Origin: Euptelea pleiosperma
Lineage: Eukaryota > Streptophyta > Magnoliopsida > Ranunculales > Eupteleaceae
Assembly (NCBI GenBank): GCA_035048495.1
Contig: CM068545.1
Span: 12,731,702 to 12,795,701, forward strand
DNA: 64,000 bases
Reading direction: 5' to 3'
The notes under the pieces were generated by a model. That model searched no databases and was not told the origin of the DNA. It saw only the letters and a list, made by a program, of their open reading frames with translations. This document shows, piece by piece, positions 27,201 to 38,160 of the stretch. Each line of letters opens with the position of its first letter. The first letter of the stretch is position 1. Position numbers and translations under genes: made by a program.

Positions 27201-30200
27201 CTTATGTCTCTTAAGTGACCTTGTGATATTTTCTTTTTTAGTTCCATTACAACTCAGTATTATTTCGTAGTTGCTTATTTGTAAAATTTCTTAGCATTTC
27301 AAGATTCAGGTTATTCCTTTGCATCCTTACATTTTCGTGGTTGACAGGAGGGAATTGAACCACTGGTATCTGCTGCATTAGATTTCAAAGCAATGCTTGA
27401 GGCAGCACTTCTCAGCCCTTACAAATTCTGTATGCTTCGTTTCTTTGTTTCATTTTTTTTCTAATAAGAATTCATGTTTAATTTCTGTGCTTATGAGTTA
27501 GTTTGTGGTCCTGCTAACCAAAAGCATCTAAAAGCTTTCTAGAGCAGGTTGTGTTTATGTTGCGTATAACAGATTCTTGTCGTGTAAAGATAGTAAATTA
27601 GGAAAAAGCCTTCAATCTGTTTCGGATGATAAGGTTGTCATTTATCTCTCTTTGAATGAGAAGTTGACAAAATCAAGAGTCTTTGTTAGTGTGTGGTGTT
27701 TGATTTGGTTGTCATAGTATTACATATATTCTTTCGCTGGATGTCCTTGACTTTCTGAGTTCTGATTGATCGTGGTTGTGATGGTTAATGTTACGTACGT
27801 GTTATGTATGACGGAACAAGACAAAATGAAAGCTCAACCTAATGTGAAGAAAACTTACTGAATAGGGTTGATTTGAATTGCACTAATCAAATACGAAGCA
27901 TCACACCTTGCACACGCATAGCATCACACCATGCATATTTGAGCAAAATATCCAGTCTTCTGGAAGTCATGTCCTAGTTTGAAGAACAACTTTTCCCCGA
28001 AAAATGAAATTGAAATTTTTATTTCATTACATTGTGTAAACCAATGTAGTACACCTTTTCTTCTCTTATTACAGCTCAACCGAAAAATAGAAAGTTTCCA
28101 ATTACTCTTCGACCATATGTTTTCTAATCTTGACTCAAATAAAAATTTCTTGCTGGAAATTAATTGAAATTTTTAGAAAAAAGACAGAACTTATTATTTA
28201 AAACGAGACTATACTTGTAAACAAGGTTTTAGATGGCCCGTTATAATGGACACTTAATATTACCGTTATGTCTGTTGGGTCACATCAGTCACACCTGAAT
28301 AAAATAAAGAGTCAAAAAATAATTATTTATTGTTTTTAATTTTTTTTCTTCAAAATAACCTCAGTAACAGTAAAACACAGGTAACGTACAATATAACTGT
28401 CGCTATTTTCATTATAATGACCGTTATAATGCTAAGCTCGTTTTTCTGCTTTTAAACTTTTTTTTTTCTAAACAATGTAACGGGGTTGGGGCATTGTCAT
28501 TATAAATGCCGTTACAATAAATCATGCCCAAATTGCTTGATCTTGAACTTGTTGAATGGCAAGTGAGGCAATTGGGTTCATAGATAAATGCGGATATTAG
28601 TAAGTTGAAGAGATTGGGCTGCATCAAATTGCAAACTGATTAAGAAACCAAGCCATGGTGTCATTATTATCTGCCTATAGAGATCTGTTATGATGGAAAT
28701 GAGCAAAAAATATGAAGGGCAAATACGAATCATTGAAGCTAACTCCTAAAGTAAATCCTTTTTATATGCGCTTGGATGAATATTGGTGTTATGGCCCTAA
28801 ATATAAAATTTTGTTGGGTCAAAAGTACCCTAAACTTCCTTGAATGGTGGCCGCAGTTGTTACTTGTTACCAATGATTTCAATAACATAAAGTCCATCTT
28901 ATGCTAGGTGTGTTGTTCAATGTTATATGAAAGATGAGAAAATAGCCAAATAAGGGAGCATGGCCGGTTTTAGCTGCTGTGATTTTTTTCTGCGGTTTTG
29001 ATCTTATGGTGCTTAACTGTTTAGTGCTATTTCTTTTTTTCTCAATAATATATTCATGTTGGTTATCACTTTCTGTTACTTGTGATAAACAATGTTTTTA
29101 ATATTTAAAAATGGAATGGTTTAATCAATCAATCTCGGAGACATGCATGGAACTTGCTATTTGGTTAATCAATTGATATTTTTGAAATGTAGCAGAACCT
29201 TGGCTTTCTTTTCTCCTTGCATACTCCTTGTGATTTGCCTTTGCTTCTTTTCTTCTTCACTAAATCTTGTTAAATAATAGAAGTAAAAAAAATAAAATAA
29301 TAAGCACATGTTCTGTTAATTTTGTGTGATGATTAGTTCTAGTTTATGAAGTCAAAAAGAAAAAAAGGAGCTCATTTAAAACCTAGTCACAAAAATCAAC
29401 GATTTTTTTAAAAATCTCCAAAAATCTCCGATTTTTCGAATTCAGAAATCAATCACCGATTAATCGGCAAAATCTCCGATTAATTGAAAAACTCAGCAAT
29501 TTTGCCAATTAATTGACTGAGACCCAATTTTTTCCCCTTTTGATTTCGATTATGCCAATTTTAGAATTATGAATGATAAATCATGCTCATGAGTTATGAC
29601 TTATTATTATGGAATTATAGATGTGCATTTCATCATATAAATGTGTTTTGTTAAAAACAACATTTCTAACTTGAAATATGCCATGATATTTTTTTCATAT
29701 ATTTTTTATTTTTACCGAATTTATCCAAATTTTCCCGACTTGACCCCTTGCTGATTTATTGCAGAATCCCGACTTTGTGACTATGATTTAAAATCCAAAG
29801 GAACCTAGTCTCATACTACAAGTCAAAATATAAGCAAAAGGCACTGACCCATGCATCTAATATTTATTGGTTGCATCTCTCTTTGGGAGAATTAGAACTT
29901 AGCATACACCTCCACAAGTGGCCCTCTTCTCTTAAAATTGCATTTTTTCCCCTCCAAGGATGACAATTCTCTTGCATTATTCTTGATGATGCAGTCAATC
30001 TAATGTTTTCTTGTTATAACTTATAATACCAACTTACTTTGTAATGTTATTTTATTGACTTTTATGTAGTTGGACAGATATCCTTCCAGACTATGATATT
30101 TATGCTTTTTGCTATGCAGATGATGAGGAAAGTTCATCACTGTCTGACACTGTCCATGGTTATGATCAAACTTCCGAACAAAGGCGTGCAGAGCTGGTTG

Positions 30201-31810
30201 GTTTGCTTAACCTCTCAATGGGATTACATCCTGAGATCATTTTGGTCTTGGTTTATAGCAATTGGTGAAACCAACTCTATTTTTATTGAATCAAAGAGCT
30301 GACTTTTTATGATCCAAAAAAAAAGACGAAATGAACTTTTTGGAGTCCATAAAAAATTTGCAGATTTATCTCAGAACACATGAGAGCAGTGAATTTGTTT
30401 CATTCTCTCACTTTTGTGGTTGAGACCATCTTTCGTATCATTTGAGCTTTGAGTTTCAGTTTCTGGGTTAACAGTCAGATCTCTTGTTTCGTGTGGAAGG
30501 TGCTTATTTCACATCTTTTGTAGGCTAACAATTTTTTTCCACAGGATCAAGTGACATCAACAGAATCGGATACTATTGAAGTTGCTACTTCTCAACATGA
30601 TACAGGCATTACAAATACCACTGTGCCCATTACCACAGAAAGCCTCACTTCTCTTCAGAATACTGACATTCAAGCAAATAAGATTTGTTCTGCATTAATT
30701 TCTGGAAGCCTGTTCGACACAGAAGAAGAGTCACCTCCTGTATCCATTCACGAAAGCTACGAAGTTTTTTCCACTAGAGCCAACATGTCTAGACATGCAG
30801 GTGGTGAGACTTTGGTAGGTGCTACTGAGACCATTCATGATTCCCCGTTGGAAAATGATGATGCCATGAAAAAAGATATTGTTCCTCATAGTGCCTGTTT
30901 TCCACATAACATAAAATCCATTAACTCATCATCTTCACTGGACGGTGGTAACATGATAGTGGCTGGTCAGCCAACTTTTAGATCTGATGGATTGGTTAGT
31001 CATGTTCCAGATGAAGAGAAGTCAGCTACTACGTGTTCAATGACTTTGCAAGATGGAGAGGGACTTGATGGTCATTCCCAATTTTCTGATGATCCTGGGA
31101 GATGCTTTCCTAAAGATTCATTTAACTACAAAGTTTCTTTAGGTCAAACAGTGGAAGGGTCCTTATCACTTCCTGTGAATAAGACGTTTGATGATTCTGA
31201 TGGTGACGACGATGACAATGATATTTCAAATACATTTAACTTTACATCCAAAGAAGCTGTAATTATAACTTCACAAAGTCATGTAGCCACTCATACTAAC
31301 GTGTCTAGTACATTGAGCACTTCTAATTCATTGGTTGGTGGTGTTAAGCCACAGTCATCAACAAGCGGCAGCTGTTCTGGGAGTTCATCTAGGATTTATA
31401 CAGAAAGTTCTTCATTGCCAAGTGAATGTTTTATGGACCTAAACATATCCAAGCCAATCATAGAAAATATGCCAAGAAGAGAGGAGCCCGCATTTTCCAC
31501 TGTAGTATCTGTTTCTCAACAACCAGGGAGCCTGTTTTCTCCCTCTACTTTGAGTAGTTTTCATGACTTGGGTCCCTGCTCAAGCTCTAACAAGGATAAC
31601 AGTAGTATTGATTCCTCCCTTGAGGAAATTACTATAGTACAAGAAAGCTGCAATAGTACAGAATTACAACACCAGCAATCACAGGGATTGAAGGTTGTTC
31701 GAGACCCATCTACTATGGGACATGGGGATGATTCTGTAGCAGTTGATGGTACTCAAGAATGTTCAGTTGTAAGAAACCCCATCAATGAAGGAGAACCTTA
31801 TGGACTTTGA
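18212..31810 (+). CDS. WASH complex FAM21 (WASHC2)-like protein
   Basis: FAM21 family proteins link the actin-nucleating WASH complex to retromer on endosomes. Exons seen, all GT-AG: 18212-18253, 18486-18650, 18769-18960, 24311-24389, 24522-24664, 27348-27429, 30120-30196, 30545-31810. They total 2046 nt, 681 aa to a TGA at 31808. Residues 15-69 (start VLKWLNEFSEKLQE; end NISYLRFVEN) and 104-116 (PRYKEALSLGLSS) match the FAM21 head. LARGQLPHIIGSEEYIHDN (136-154) corresponds to the family's conserved PYLIGS segment. DLFGEDQ (196-202) and SLFDTEEE (315-322) resemble the acidic LF motifs that bind VPS35 in animals. Exon 8 is long, Ser/Thr-rich and acidic, as expected of an unstructured tail. The 3' end looks frameshifted near 31770, with further exons likely at 34085-34894. 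Homology was judged by eye; the head is the strong part. Confidence 0.72.
19649..19660 (+). promoter_or_regulatory. retroelement primer binding site (initiator tRNA-Met)
   Basis: TGGTATCAGAGT starts two bases after the 5' LTR end. This complements the 3' end of plant initiator tRNA-Met except for the last base. It fixes the element's orientation as plus. Confidence 0.85.
20578..22624 (-). mobile_element. L1-type LINE fragment nested in the 3' LTR
   Basis: The LTR sequence is split here by 2047 bp flanked by a 16-bp duplication CAATAGGAGTAGTTTT (20562-20577 and 22625-22640). The minus strand encodes a zf-RVT-like stretch (TVNHLRSRGLIIADYCWMCR ... NLLLHC) near 21930-22034 and more decayed LINE sequence to 22640. 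5'-truncated; the tail lies on the left. Confidence 0.75.
20842..21718 (-). mobile_element. hAT transposon derivative nested in the LINE
   Basis: Ends GTAGTTAAAGGCGCA and TGCGCCTTGACTAC are inverted repeats. A minus-strand frame at 21183-21566 reads KYDKRDTIEPISLKD, then SNEWLLGE, DDSLTWSVVTRASG and an acidic end, which resembles the C-terminal tail of plant hAT transposases. The rest of the transposase is missing. This is the third layer of a nest: LTR element, LINE, hAT. Confidence 0.55.
25080..25760. repeat. GACACG-type TIR repeats in FAM21-like intron
   Basis: GGACATGTGTTGGTGTCCAA on the left and GTCCGACACGGCAAAGACTC then CCGTGTCCTTGTT on the right share words with 7003-7325 and 32895-33250. 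Probably one MITE family. Limits approximate. Confidence 0.4.
28222..28525. repeat. hAT-type MITE (AACGG palindrome family)
   Basis: CAAGGTTTTAGATGGCCCG begins a segment full of GTTATAATG/CCGTTATAA words, like the elements at 40307-40572 and 60931-61216. The right end is eroded. Lies in the intron between exons 6 and 7 of the FAM21-like gene. Confidence 0.45.
29375..29805. repeat. TIR element with CCGATTAAT motifs
   Basis: ATTTAAAACCTAGTCACAAA on the left and TTTGTGACTATGATTTAAA on the right are inverted. The interior repeats AATCTCCGATT/CGATTAATCGG. Probably a non-autonomous DNA transposon in the intron before exon 7. No TSD resolved. Confidence 0.4.
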
Positions 31811-32894
31811 AGGAGGTTGCAGAATTCAATTGCACTCTCCTGAGGAAAGGTGCGTCTTTTATCATTCTTTACCTTCATATTGGTTTTGTGCATTCTTAGT
31901 AATCAATTAGTGCAGAAGATAGTGCATTCTTGATATTTGGTAATCAATTACTCTCATTTGGTGGGGCCAGCATGGAGATAATGTTGGACAATCAAACTAC
32001 ACGGTGAGATGGCTGTACCAAGGAGACCATCCTCACAAAAATAGTCTATTCCGACATTCCTAACCTCATAAAAAATTGACTTGAAGTTGGAAAATCTGGA
32101 CCGTGAAATTAACAGTTACTTCAGGTCAACTTTACGTATGGTTAGTAGTGCGAAAATGGACAGTCTTTTCGTGATGATGATCACCATGGTGAGGACAACC
32201 CATCGTACAGTTCATCTGTCCAACACCTCCATGTGGCCCCACCAACAAGAGTGAGACTGAGAATATCCTAAGGCTGGTGCCTTGCTGGAGATCCATGTTG
32301 GATTTTTTGCTATTATGGCATATCTTGTTTTCACACTGATTTCTTTTAGTCCATTTAAATAAGAATTGTTATAGCACCTGACGTGCTCTGTGTACTGCCT
32401 GCCAAAGAAACCCAAGCTGCGCATCTGCACAGCATGCAGTATTCTGAATGTGCAAATACCTCAGGAATGCGTGCTGCACATGTGCGGAGCGGATTTATGC
32501 CTCGTGCATGTGCTATAATCCATCTACACTTACCTATTAAAAAAAATTTAATCCATCTTCATTTTGTGCTTTATTTAAAGATGATAAGAGAGTGACAGCT
32601 TTGCTATAATGGTATATCTTGTTTCTCGCTCTGGTTTCTTTGAGTCCATTAAATGAGAACTGTAATAGCACCTGATGCACACTGTGTGCTGCCTGCCAAA
32701 GGAATCCAAGCTGCACATCTGCACAGCATACAGTATTCCTAAGGTGCAAACACAAGAGGAATGCATGCTGCACAGATGAAATGGCACAGACCGTGGTTTC
32801 AGTCACCGGTATGCCTTGGCATGCGCTATAGTCTACCTTCACTTTATGCTTTATTTAAAGATTATAAGCAATGTAAAATTTTTTCTTAAAGGCC

Positions 32895-33250
32895 CTGTGT
32901 CAGACATCTCGTATCTGTATCGGACACTGACACATGTCTGTGATTTAATAAAGATAAGTAAAGAAATATAGGAAAAGTAAAAGGAAACATTTCTATATGC
33001 TGTGGAGCCATCCAATAACATAGTAATTAAAAGTAGATTGATAAGAGCGAAGACTATCAAACAACTATAGCTGTGTTTAACAACTTAACAAAGTACTGTA
33101 TTGGATTGAACACACCAACTCTCTTTTAGAAATCATTTAGTCAATAAAAAATCATTAAAATAAAAGGTGACATTGGCGTACGTGTCAAGATGTGTGTTCG
33201 TATGTAGATGTGTCTGACACAGCAAAAACCCTGAAAGTGTCGTCCTCTTG
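32895..33250. repeat. GACACG-type repeat (third copy)
   Basis: TGTCAGACATCTCGTATC and GTGTCTGACACAGCAAAAAC share words with 25080-25760; AAAAGTAAAAGGAAACATTTCTATATG is also close to the sequence at 25250-25280, so the two copies are related over several hundred bases. Downstream of FAM21-like exon 8. Confidence 0.4.
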
Positions 33251-34084
33251 TGCATAGATTATAAGAGAGATCAATGGCTTTGCTCTGAAACAATGATTAC
33301 ACAAGATATAGATTGTCTGTTTGCAGCCCCTTACAATGTTGAAATACTAGCTAACGGGAGAATAGTGGCCTTGGTATGTCAGATATGATTAAAAAGCTAA
33401 GCCGGGGCTACAGGGACACCAGCATTTGTATGCTACTAGCTGACTGGGAAGCAAAATGGGTCTGCCTGTCTTACACAGTGGCCAAGCTCAACATGGCATA
33501 GTGCTGTGCAATGCACGCAGGCCATTGCATTTGCAGTCATCTGCTGCACAATAAATAGATTGTCTAGGTGAGACCTTATATTAAACTCAGAGAAAGTTCT
33601 ATAACTGATGTAGGTAAAAAATCTACCACTAAAAGACAAAACCGAAGTAACAGATCTTAGCTACTAAGTATTTTGAAATTTTGTTTAAAACCCAACATAT
33701 TCAACTCCCAAAACTTTGCACTTTGTTTTGCCGTCAAACCCTATACCTATGAAAAGAGTTCCTACAGTAGGAAAAAAAAGAAGTTTAGTTTCTTTTGGTT
33801 AATAATAAAAAGTTTATTTTTGGGCAAAATGTTTATTCTGTAAAACCTTAATTCTTAGCACTTTTAAGAGCATATCTGATTAGTCATTTGATAGTGAACC
33901 AACATCTTGTTGCAGTATTGATGCCAGAAATTACTGTGTTTGTTCTTTGTTGCCTGTCAATTGATGAATCATTACAAACCTCTGTTTCTCAACAATGATG
34001 TTTTCTATATTCAACCATGCAATCCAGTTATAGCAATTTATTTGTGAATTGTCCTATTATCCTTAAATTTTCTATTTTATTCAG

Positions 34085-34894
34085 AATGGAAAAGTTTACC
34101 GATTCCCTATACTGCTAAGTCAAACCCCATTAATGAGTTGGGTAAGCAGAATGTGATGAAGACAGAGATTTTGCATGGGAAATCTTTCATAAACCATCTT
34201 TTGCTGAAGCCTTAATGGTCACATGTAAGAATTGTGTGTTGTGTTTGGCGAAAGGTTCATTGCTGTGTCACAACAGACTTCGTTTCCTGCTAAGACGGTT
34301 TTTTTTGCTCGTGGATGGTGTCACTGCCAAACACACCCTCATACTCATGTGTATTGCATTCTTTCCCCAACGAATACCAGCTGTTGAATATTTTTTTCTT
34401 TTCTTTTTTAGAATACAAAAAAGGGAAAGAAACATGCTTTCTTGTAGCCACGTTGCGGAGGTTGAAACTTCAAACATGTGAAAGGGGGTTTGAGGTGGTC
34501 AAACAGGTGGACCCCTTTGGTCCACTCACCTTGGTTGCCAGGTGTGAGAACTCTTCCTTTAATATTTAAATTATTTGTTCTCTACCTAGGCTATGTTTCC
34601 TCAAAATATAACACCAAAAAACAGTTGATTTCTATGATCAAACAGATCTTTATCCAACTGCCACATCTGGCAAAATATCTGTTGATTTCTTTTCTCGCTG
34701 ATACATGATCTATTTTAAATGTTATAGAGGGTAGTAGTAGTTCAGACCAAGGAAGCTCTTCTTTGGCCCAGCAGGATGAGATAGATGGACCCATGATTGG
34801 GTTTCTGCCTCCACAAGATAAAACCTCAGAAGTCGCATCACTTCTAAAGCTTCCTGTAAGGTATACTTCACTTTGTGGCAGTGACAAAGAATAG
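34085..34894 (+). pseudogene. probable 3' exons of FAM21-like gene, out of frame with exon 8
   Basis: Exon 9, 34085-34141, has a CAG acceptor and GTAAGC donor and reads WKSLPIPYTAKSNPINEL. Exon 10 starts at 34728 after TATAG and reads GSSSSDQGSSSLAQ, then QQDEIDGPMIGFLPPQ, then SEVASLLKLP, to a TAG at 34892-34894, or it is spliced at GTAAGG (34856). The two join in phase (G plus AG). They do not join in frame to exon 8 as sequenced, because the TGA at 31808 intervenes. They are either real exons behind a frameshift or sequence error, or decayed remains. The Ser-rich acidic character fits the FAM21 tail. Confidence 0.45.
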
Positions 34895-35809
34895 AGCTGC
34901 TTACTGTAATCAATATTATGTTGGAGAAATTTCAGGATCTCGATCGTACTTTGTTTTTGTCTTCAGGGTTGCAGAATGTACACGTCTAGGTTATTTAATA
35001 TAATGCAAAGAACATCAGGGAATTTACTTAAGATGGATATTTGTGCTGGGGCCATATTGTTGAAAGGGATGGAGTACTGAGAGTACATAATCCACTTCTG
35101 CCTCACAAGGTTTTTTAAGATGCATACAAAATCATCTTTGTGCAAGTGTTATGCTGTTGTATTTTTTTGCGGAGTTGAAATAAATATGGCAATCTACATA
35201 TCGGTCGTGTCTTAACATTTGTGCTAATAGTGCCCTCACGTTACATATACAACACTGAAGATGCCTAGGGGCAAATGTAACACTGAAGATACGCCAAAGG
35301 GGGGCTGTTCGAACCCTGCTTCCTTAACTGCTGCAGGATGCATTTTTCGTTTTTCTGCCATTAGTGCCTGAAAATTGGATCAGCCTAACATCCGCCCAGG
35401 CTGCAAGTTCTGAATATTCGCAAGCGGCAGGATTTTTGAAGTGGCGATCATGTGCCAATGATCACGCGCCACATATACCCATGGTTACTTTTTAAGAAGT
35501 TCTTTTTAAAATCAAAGCCTAAACCATGGGTATATGTGGTGCGCAATCATTGGCGCATGATCTACGTACTCCAAAAATTCTCCCATTTTATGGATCACAC
35601 CTAAGAGATCTACGTACTCCAAAAATTGACCCAGTTGGATGGTGTAATCATCAGAATCATAAGATTAATCTCATGGTTTGGGAAATGGTTTATAATATTT
35701 AGCCACATTTTTTTGTTTCACATTTTTAACAGCTCGTTGATGGACTCCACATTTTTAACAGTTGGTACAAATCGCTGGAGGCTATTTCTAGTGACCCAGT
35801 GGACGTGTG
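34895..35809. other. intergenic
   Basis: Mostly AT-rich sequence without a recognised gene. A possible further exon starting at 34967 (CTTCAG acceptor) reads GCRMYTSRLFNIMQ to a stop near 35080, with no known match. An inverted pair near 35445-35550 (ATCATGTGCCAATGATCACG and its approximate complement around CCATGGGTATATG) is a small hairpin. Confidence 0.4.
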
Positions 35810-36165
35810 GATTGGAGCCCGTGTTTGCTGTTCCCGGGCGACTTCAAACTCCAAAACTGCCATGTGGAACACTCTTTCGGGCCCACAGATCCTTACATGT
35901 TTAGTTTTCCTCATGTTTGTTGGGCCTATGTACCAAAAATCATTTTTAATTAGTGAAATTTAAGCGATTGAATTTGAGCATTTTAATGGATCATTTCTGG
36001 CCGTTGGATTTTGAGGTTTTTTCTTTATTAAAATCTAACTGCTAGAGATCACCAATCAAGCTGATTTTTGGTTTATTGGTCCACCAAGAAGTGGGCCAAT
36101 ATGGCATTTTGGTAGGGGGGGAGACTTCAAAATTTGAAGGGCCCCGGGGGACAGCAAATATGGTG
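35810..36165. repeat. TIR element related to FB1, upstream of PPR gene
   Basis: TTTGCTGTTCCCGGGCGACT on the left and GGGGGACAGCAAATATGG on the right are roughly inverted, enclosing CAAACTCCAAAACTGCCATG/TATGGCATTTTGG and FB1-like words (CTGATTTTTGGTTTATTGGT). Ends about 90 bp before the PPR start codon, so it may supply part of the promoter or leader. Confidence 0.5.
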
Positions 36166-36252
36166 GTATGAATACCGTTAAGATTTTTTTTTTGTTTTGT
36201 AGGCTTAGGCGTACCGTTTTGTTTTCAAAAACCTGTTTTCGCTCTCTCTCTC

Positions 36253-38160
36253 TTGATGAAGCTGTTTTGTAGACGCCATTACAGTTCCCTTCTCCCTCTC
36301 AACCTCAAAGAAAACAAACAAAACTCATCTCCAGAATCCGAAATCCTTCGTCTCTGCAAGTTGGGCTTCCTTTCAGGAGCTCTCCAACTCCTCAATTCCA
36401 CTGATTCTTGCGAAATCTCCGTAAAACCCAATGTCTATGCTTCTCTCTTACATACATGCACCAAATCCCTCTCATTCAGTCATGGACTCCAAATCCATTC
36501 CCATATAATTAAATCTCGCCTCGACTCCGACCGTTTTGTTGGAAACAGCTTACTCTCACTGTATTTCAAATTGGGTTCCAATTTTTCCGAAACCCGGAGG
36601 GTGTTTGATAATCTTTTTGTAAAAGATGTAGTATCTTGGACTTCCATGATTTCAGGGTATGTTCATGCTGGAAAACCCAAAGAATCCCTTCAAATGTTTT
36701 GTAAAATGTTGGATGTTGGGGTTGAACCGAATGCATTTACCCTCTCCGCCGTAATCAAGGCATGCTCAGAGATGAGGGCTCTGGGTATTGGTAGGTGCTT
36801 CCATGGGGTGGTGTTAGGGCGTGGTTTTGATTCGAATTATGTTATCGCCAGTGCTCTCATAGATATGTATGGTAGGAATTTCGGTTTAGAAGATGCCCAG
36901 CGCTTGTTTGATGAGATGCCCAAACCAGATGCTATTTGTTGGACTTCAGTTATTTCAGCATTCGCTCGGAATGATTGCTTTGAGGAAGCTTTAGAATTCT
37001 TTTATGTAATGCAGAAGAAGTACGAATTAGTTGCAGATGGATTTACATTTGGAACTGTTCTCATGGCTTGTGGTAATCTTGGGAGGGTGAAACAAGGTAA
37101 AGAAGTGCATGCTAAGGTCATCACATCTGGAATTTGTGGCAATGTGGTTGTCGAGAGCAGCCTTGTAGATATGTATGGGAAATGTGGGTTGGTTCAGGAT
37201 TCTCGTTTGGTTTTTGATAGAATGCCCAAGAAAAATTCGGTTTCTTGGTGTGCACTGCTCGGGGCGTACTGTCAAAATGGTGACTACAAAGATGTTCTTG
37301 TGCTTTTTAGGAAGATGGATAAGGATGGCGATCTTTATAGCTTCGGGACTGTTCTTCGTGCTTGTGCTGGTTTGGCAGCTATGAGACAAGGGAAAGAGGT
37401 CCACTGCCAGTATCTAAGGAAGGGAGGTTGGAGAGATGTTATTGTGGATTCAGCTCTTGTTGTTCTTTATGCAAAATGTGGTTGTATTGATTATGCACAC
37501 ACAGTTTTTACAGAAGTAGCAGTTAGAAATCTGATAACTTGGAACTCGATGATTTGCGGGTTCGCTCAGAATGGTAGAGGCGAGGAAGCTCTTAGGGTGT
37601 TTAACGAGATGGTTAAGGAGGGTATTATGCCCGATTATATTAGTTTTATTGGGGTTCTTTTTGCTTGCAGCCATAGAGGTTTGGTTGATCAAGGGCGAGA
37701 ATATTTTATTTCGATGAGTGAAGGTTATGGGATTAAAGCTGGAATTGAGCATTATAATTGCATGGTTGATCTTCTTGGCCGAGCTGCGCTCCTAGAAGAA
37801 GCTGAAGATTTGATAAGAAAATCAGTTTTCAAAGATGATTCGTCTCTCTGGGCAGCACTTCTGGGTGCGTGCACGGCCTATTCAGACTCAGTTGTAGCCG
37901 AGCGCATTGCGAAGAAAATGATGGAATTAGATCCAGATTACCACTTGAGCTATGTTCTTCTAGCTAATGTTTATAGGGCTGTTGGTCGGTGGGATGATGC
38001 TCTGAGGATTAGAAGGTTAATGAAAGACAGAGGGATCAAGAAAATGCCTGGTACGAGCTGGATTGAAATTAAGAGCAATATGGGTTCTTATCTAGATCTG
38101 GGAAATTCTGCTTTTCCAGGAAAAGGGAATTTTCCAGATATTGGAAGACTAAGTTTGTAG
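36253..38160 (+). CDS. pentatricopeptide repeat protein, PLS class, E type (At1g03540-like)
   Basis: PPR proteins bind RNA base by base in mitochondria or plastids; PLS-E members usually assist C-to-U editing. One uninterrupted 635-aa frame. The basic, Ser-rich N-terminus (MMKLFCRRHYSSLLPL) looks like an organelle presequence; which organelle cannot be told. Tandem repeats of about 35 residues run from about residue 45 to 560, with typical phrases VVSWTSMISGYVHAGK, NSVSWCALLGAYCQNG, LITWNSMICGFAQNGRGEEA and HYNCMVDLLGRA. The E region (LADVYR-like LLANVYRAVGRWDDALRIRR, then PGTSWIEI) follows. There is no DYW deaminase; the protein ends in an unusual tail after IEIKSN. Order and wording follow Arabidopsis At1g03540 (about 610 aa) closely. 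The start is the first ATG after a CT-rich leader (36240-36254); Met2 is an alternative. Confidence 0.92.
   Translation: MMKLFCRRHYSSLLPLNLKENKQNSSPESEILRLCKLGFLSGALQLLNSTDSCEISVKPNVYASLLHTCTKSLSFSHGLQIHSHIIKSRLDSDRFVGNSLLSLYFKLGSNFSETRRVFDNLFVKDVVSWTSMISGYVHAGKPKESLQMFCKMLDVGVEPNAFTLSAVIKACSEMRALGIGRCFHGVVLGRGFDSNYVIASALIDMYGRNFGLEDAQRLFDEMPKPDAICWTSVISAFARNDCFEEALEFFYVMQKKYELVADGFTFGTVLMACGNLGRVKQGKEVHAKVITSGICGNVVVESSLVDMYGKCGLVQDSRLVFDRMPKKNSVSWCALLGAYCQNGDYKDVLVLFRKMDKDGDLYSFGTVLRACAGLAAMRQGKEVHCQYLRKGGWRDVIVDSALVVLYAKCGCIDYAHTVFTEVAVRNLITWNSMICGFAQNGRGEEALRVFNEMVKEGIMPDYISFIGVLFACSHRGLVDQGREYFISMSEGYGIKAGIEHYNCMVDLLGRAALLEEAEDLIRKSVFKDDSSLWAALLGACTAYSDSVVAERIAKKMMELDPDYHLSYVLLANVYRAVGRWDDALRIRRLMKDRGIKKMPGTSWIEIKSNMGSYLDLGNSAFPGKGNFPDIGRLSL

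Noticed and set aside
30093..30302. 69-aa frame overlapping FAM21-like exon 7
   Set aside because: Out of frame with the exon; the spliced frame (YDEESSSLSD) joins both neighbours in phase.
37027..37404. 125-aa minus-strand frame
   Set aside because: Antisense shadow of the intact PPR gene.
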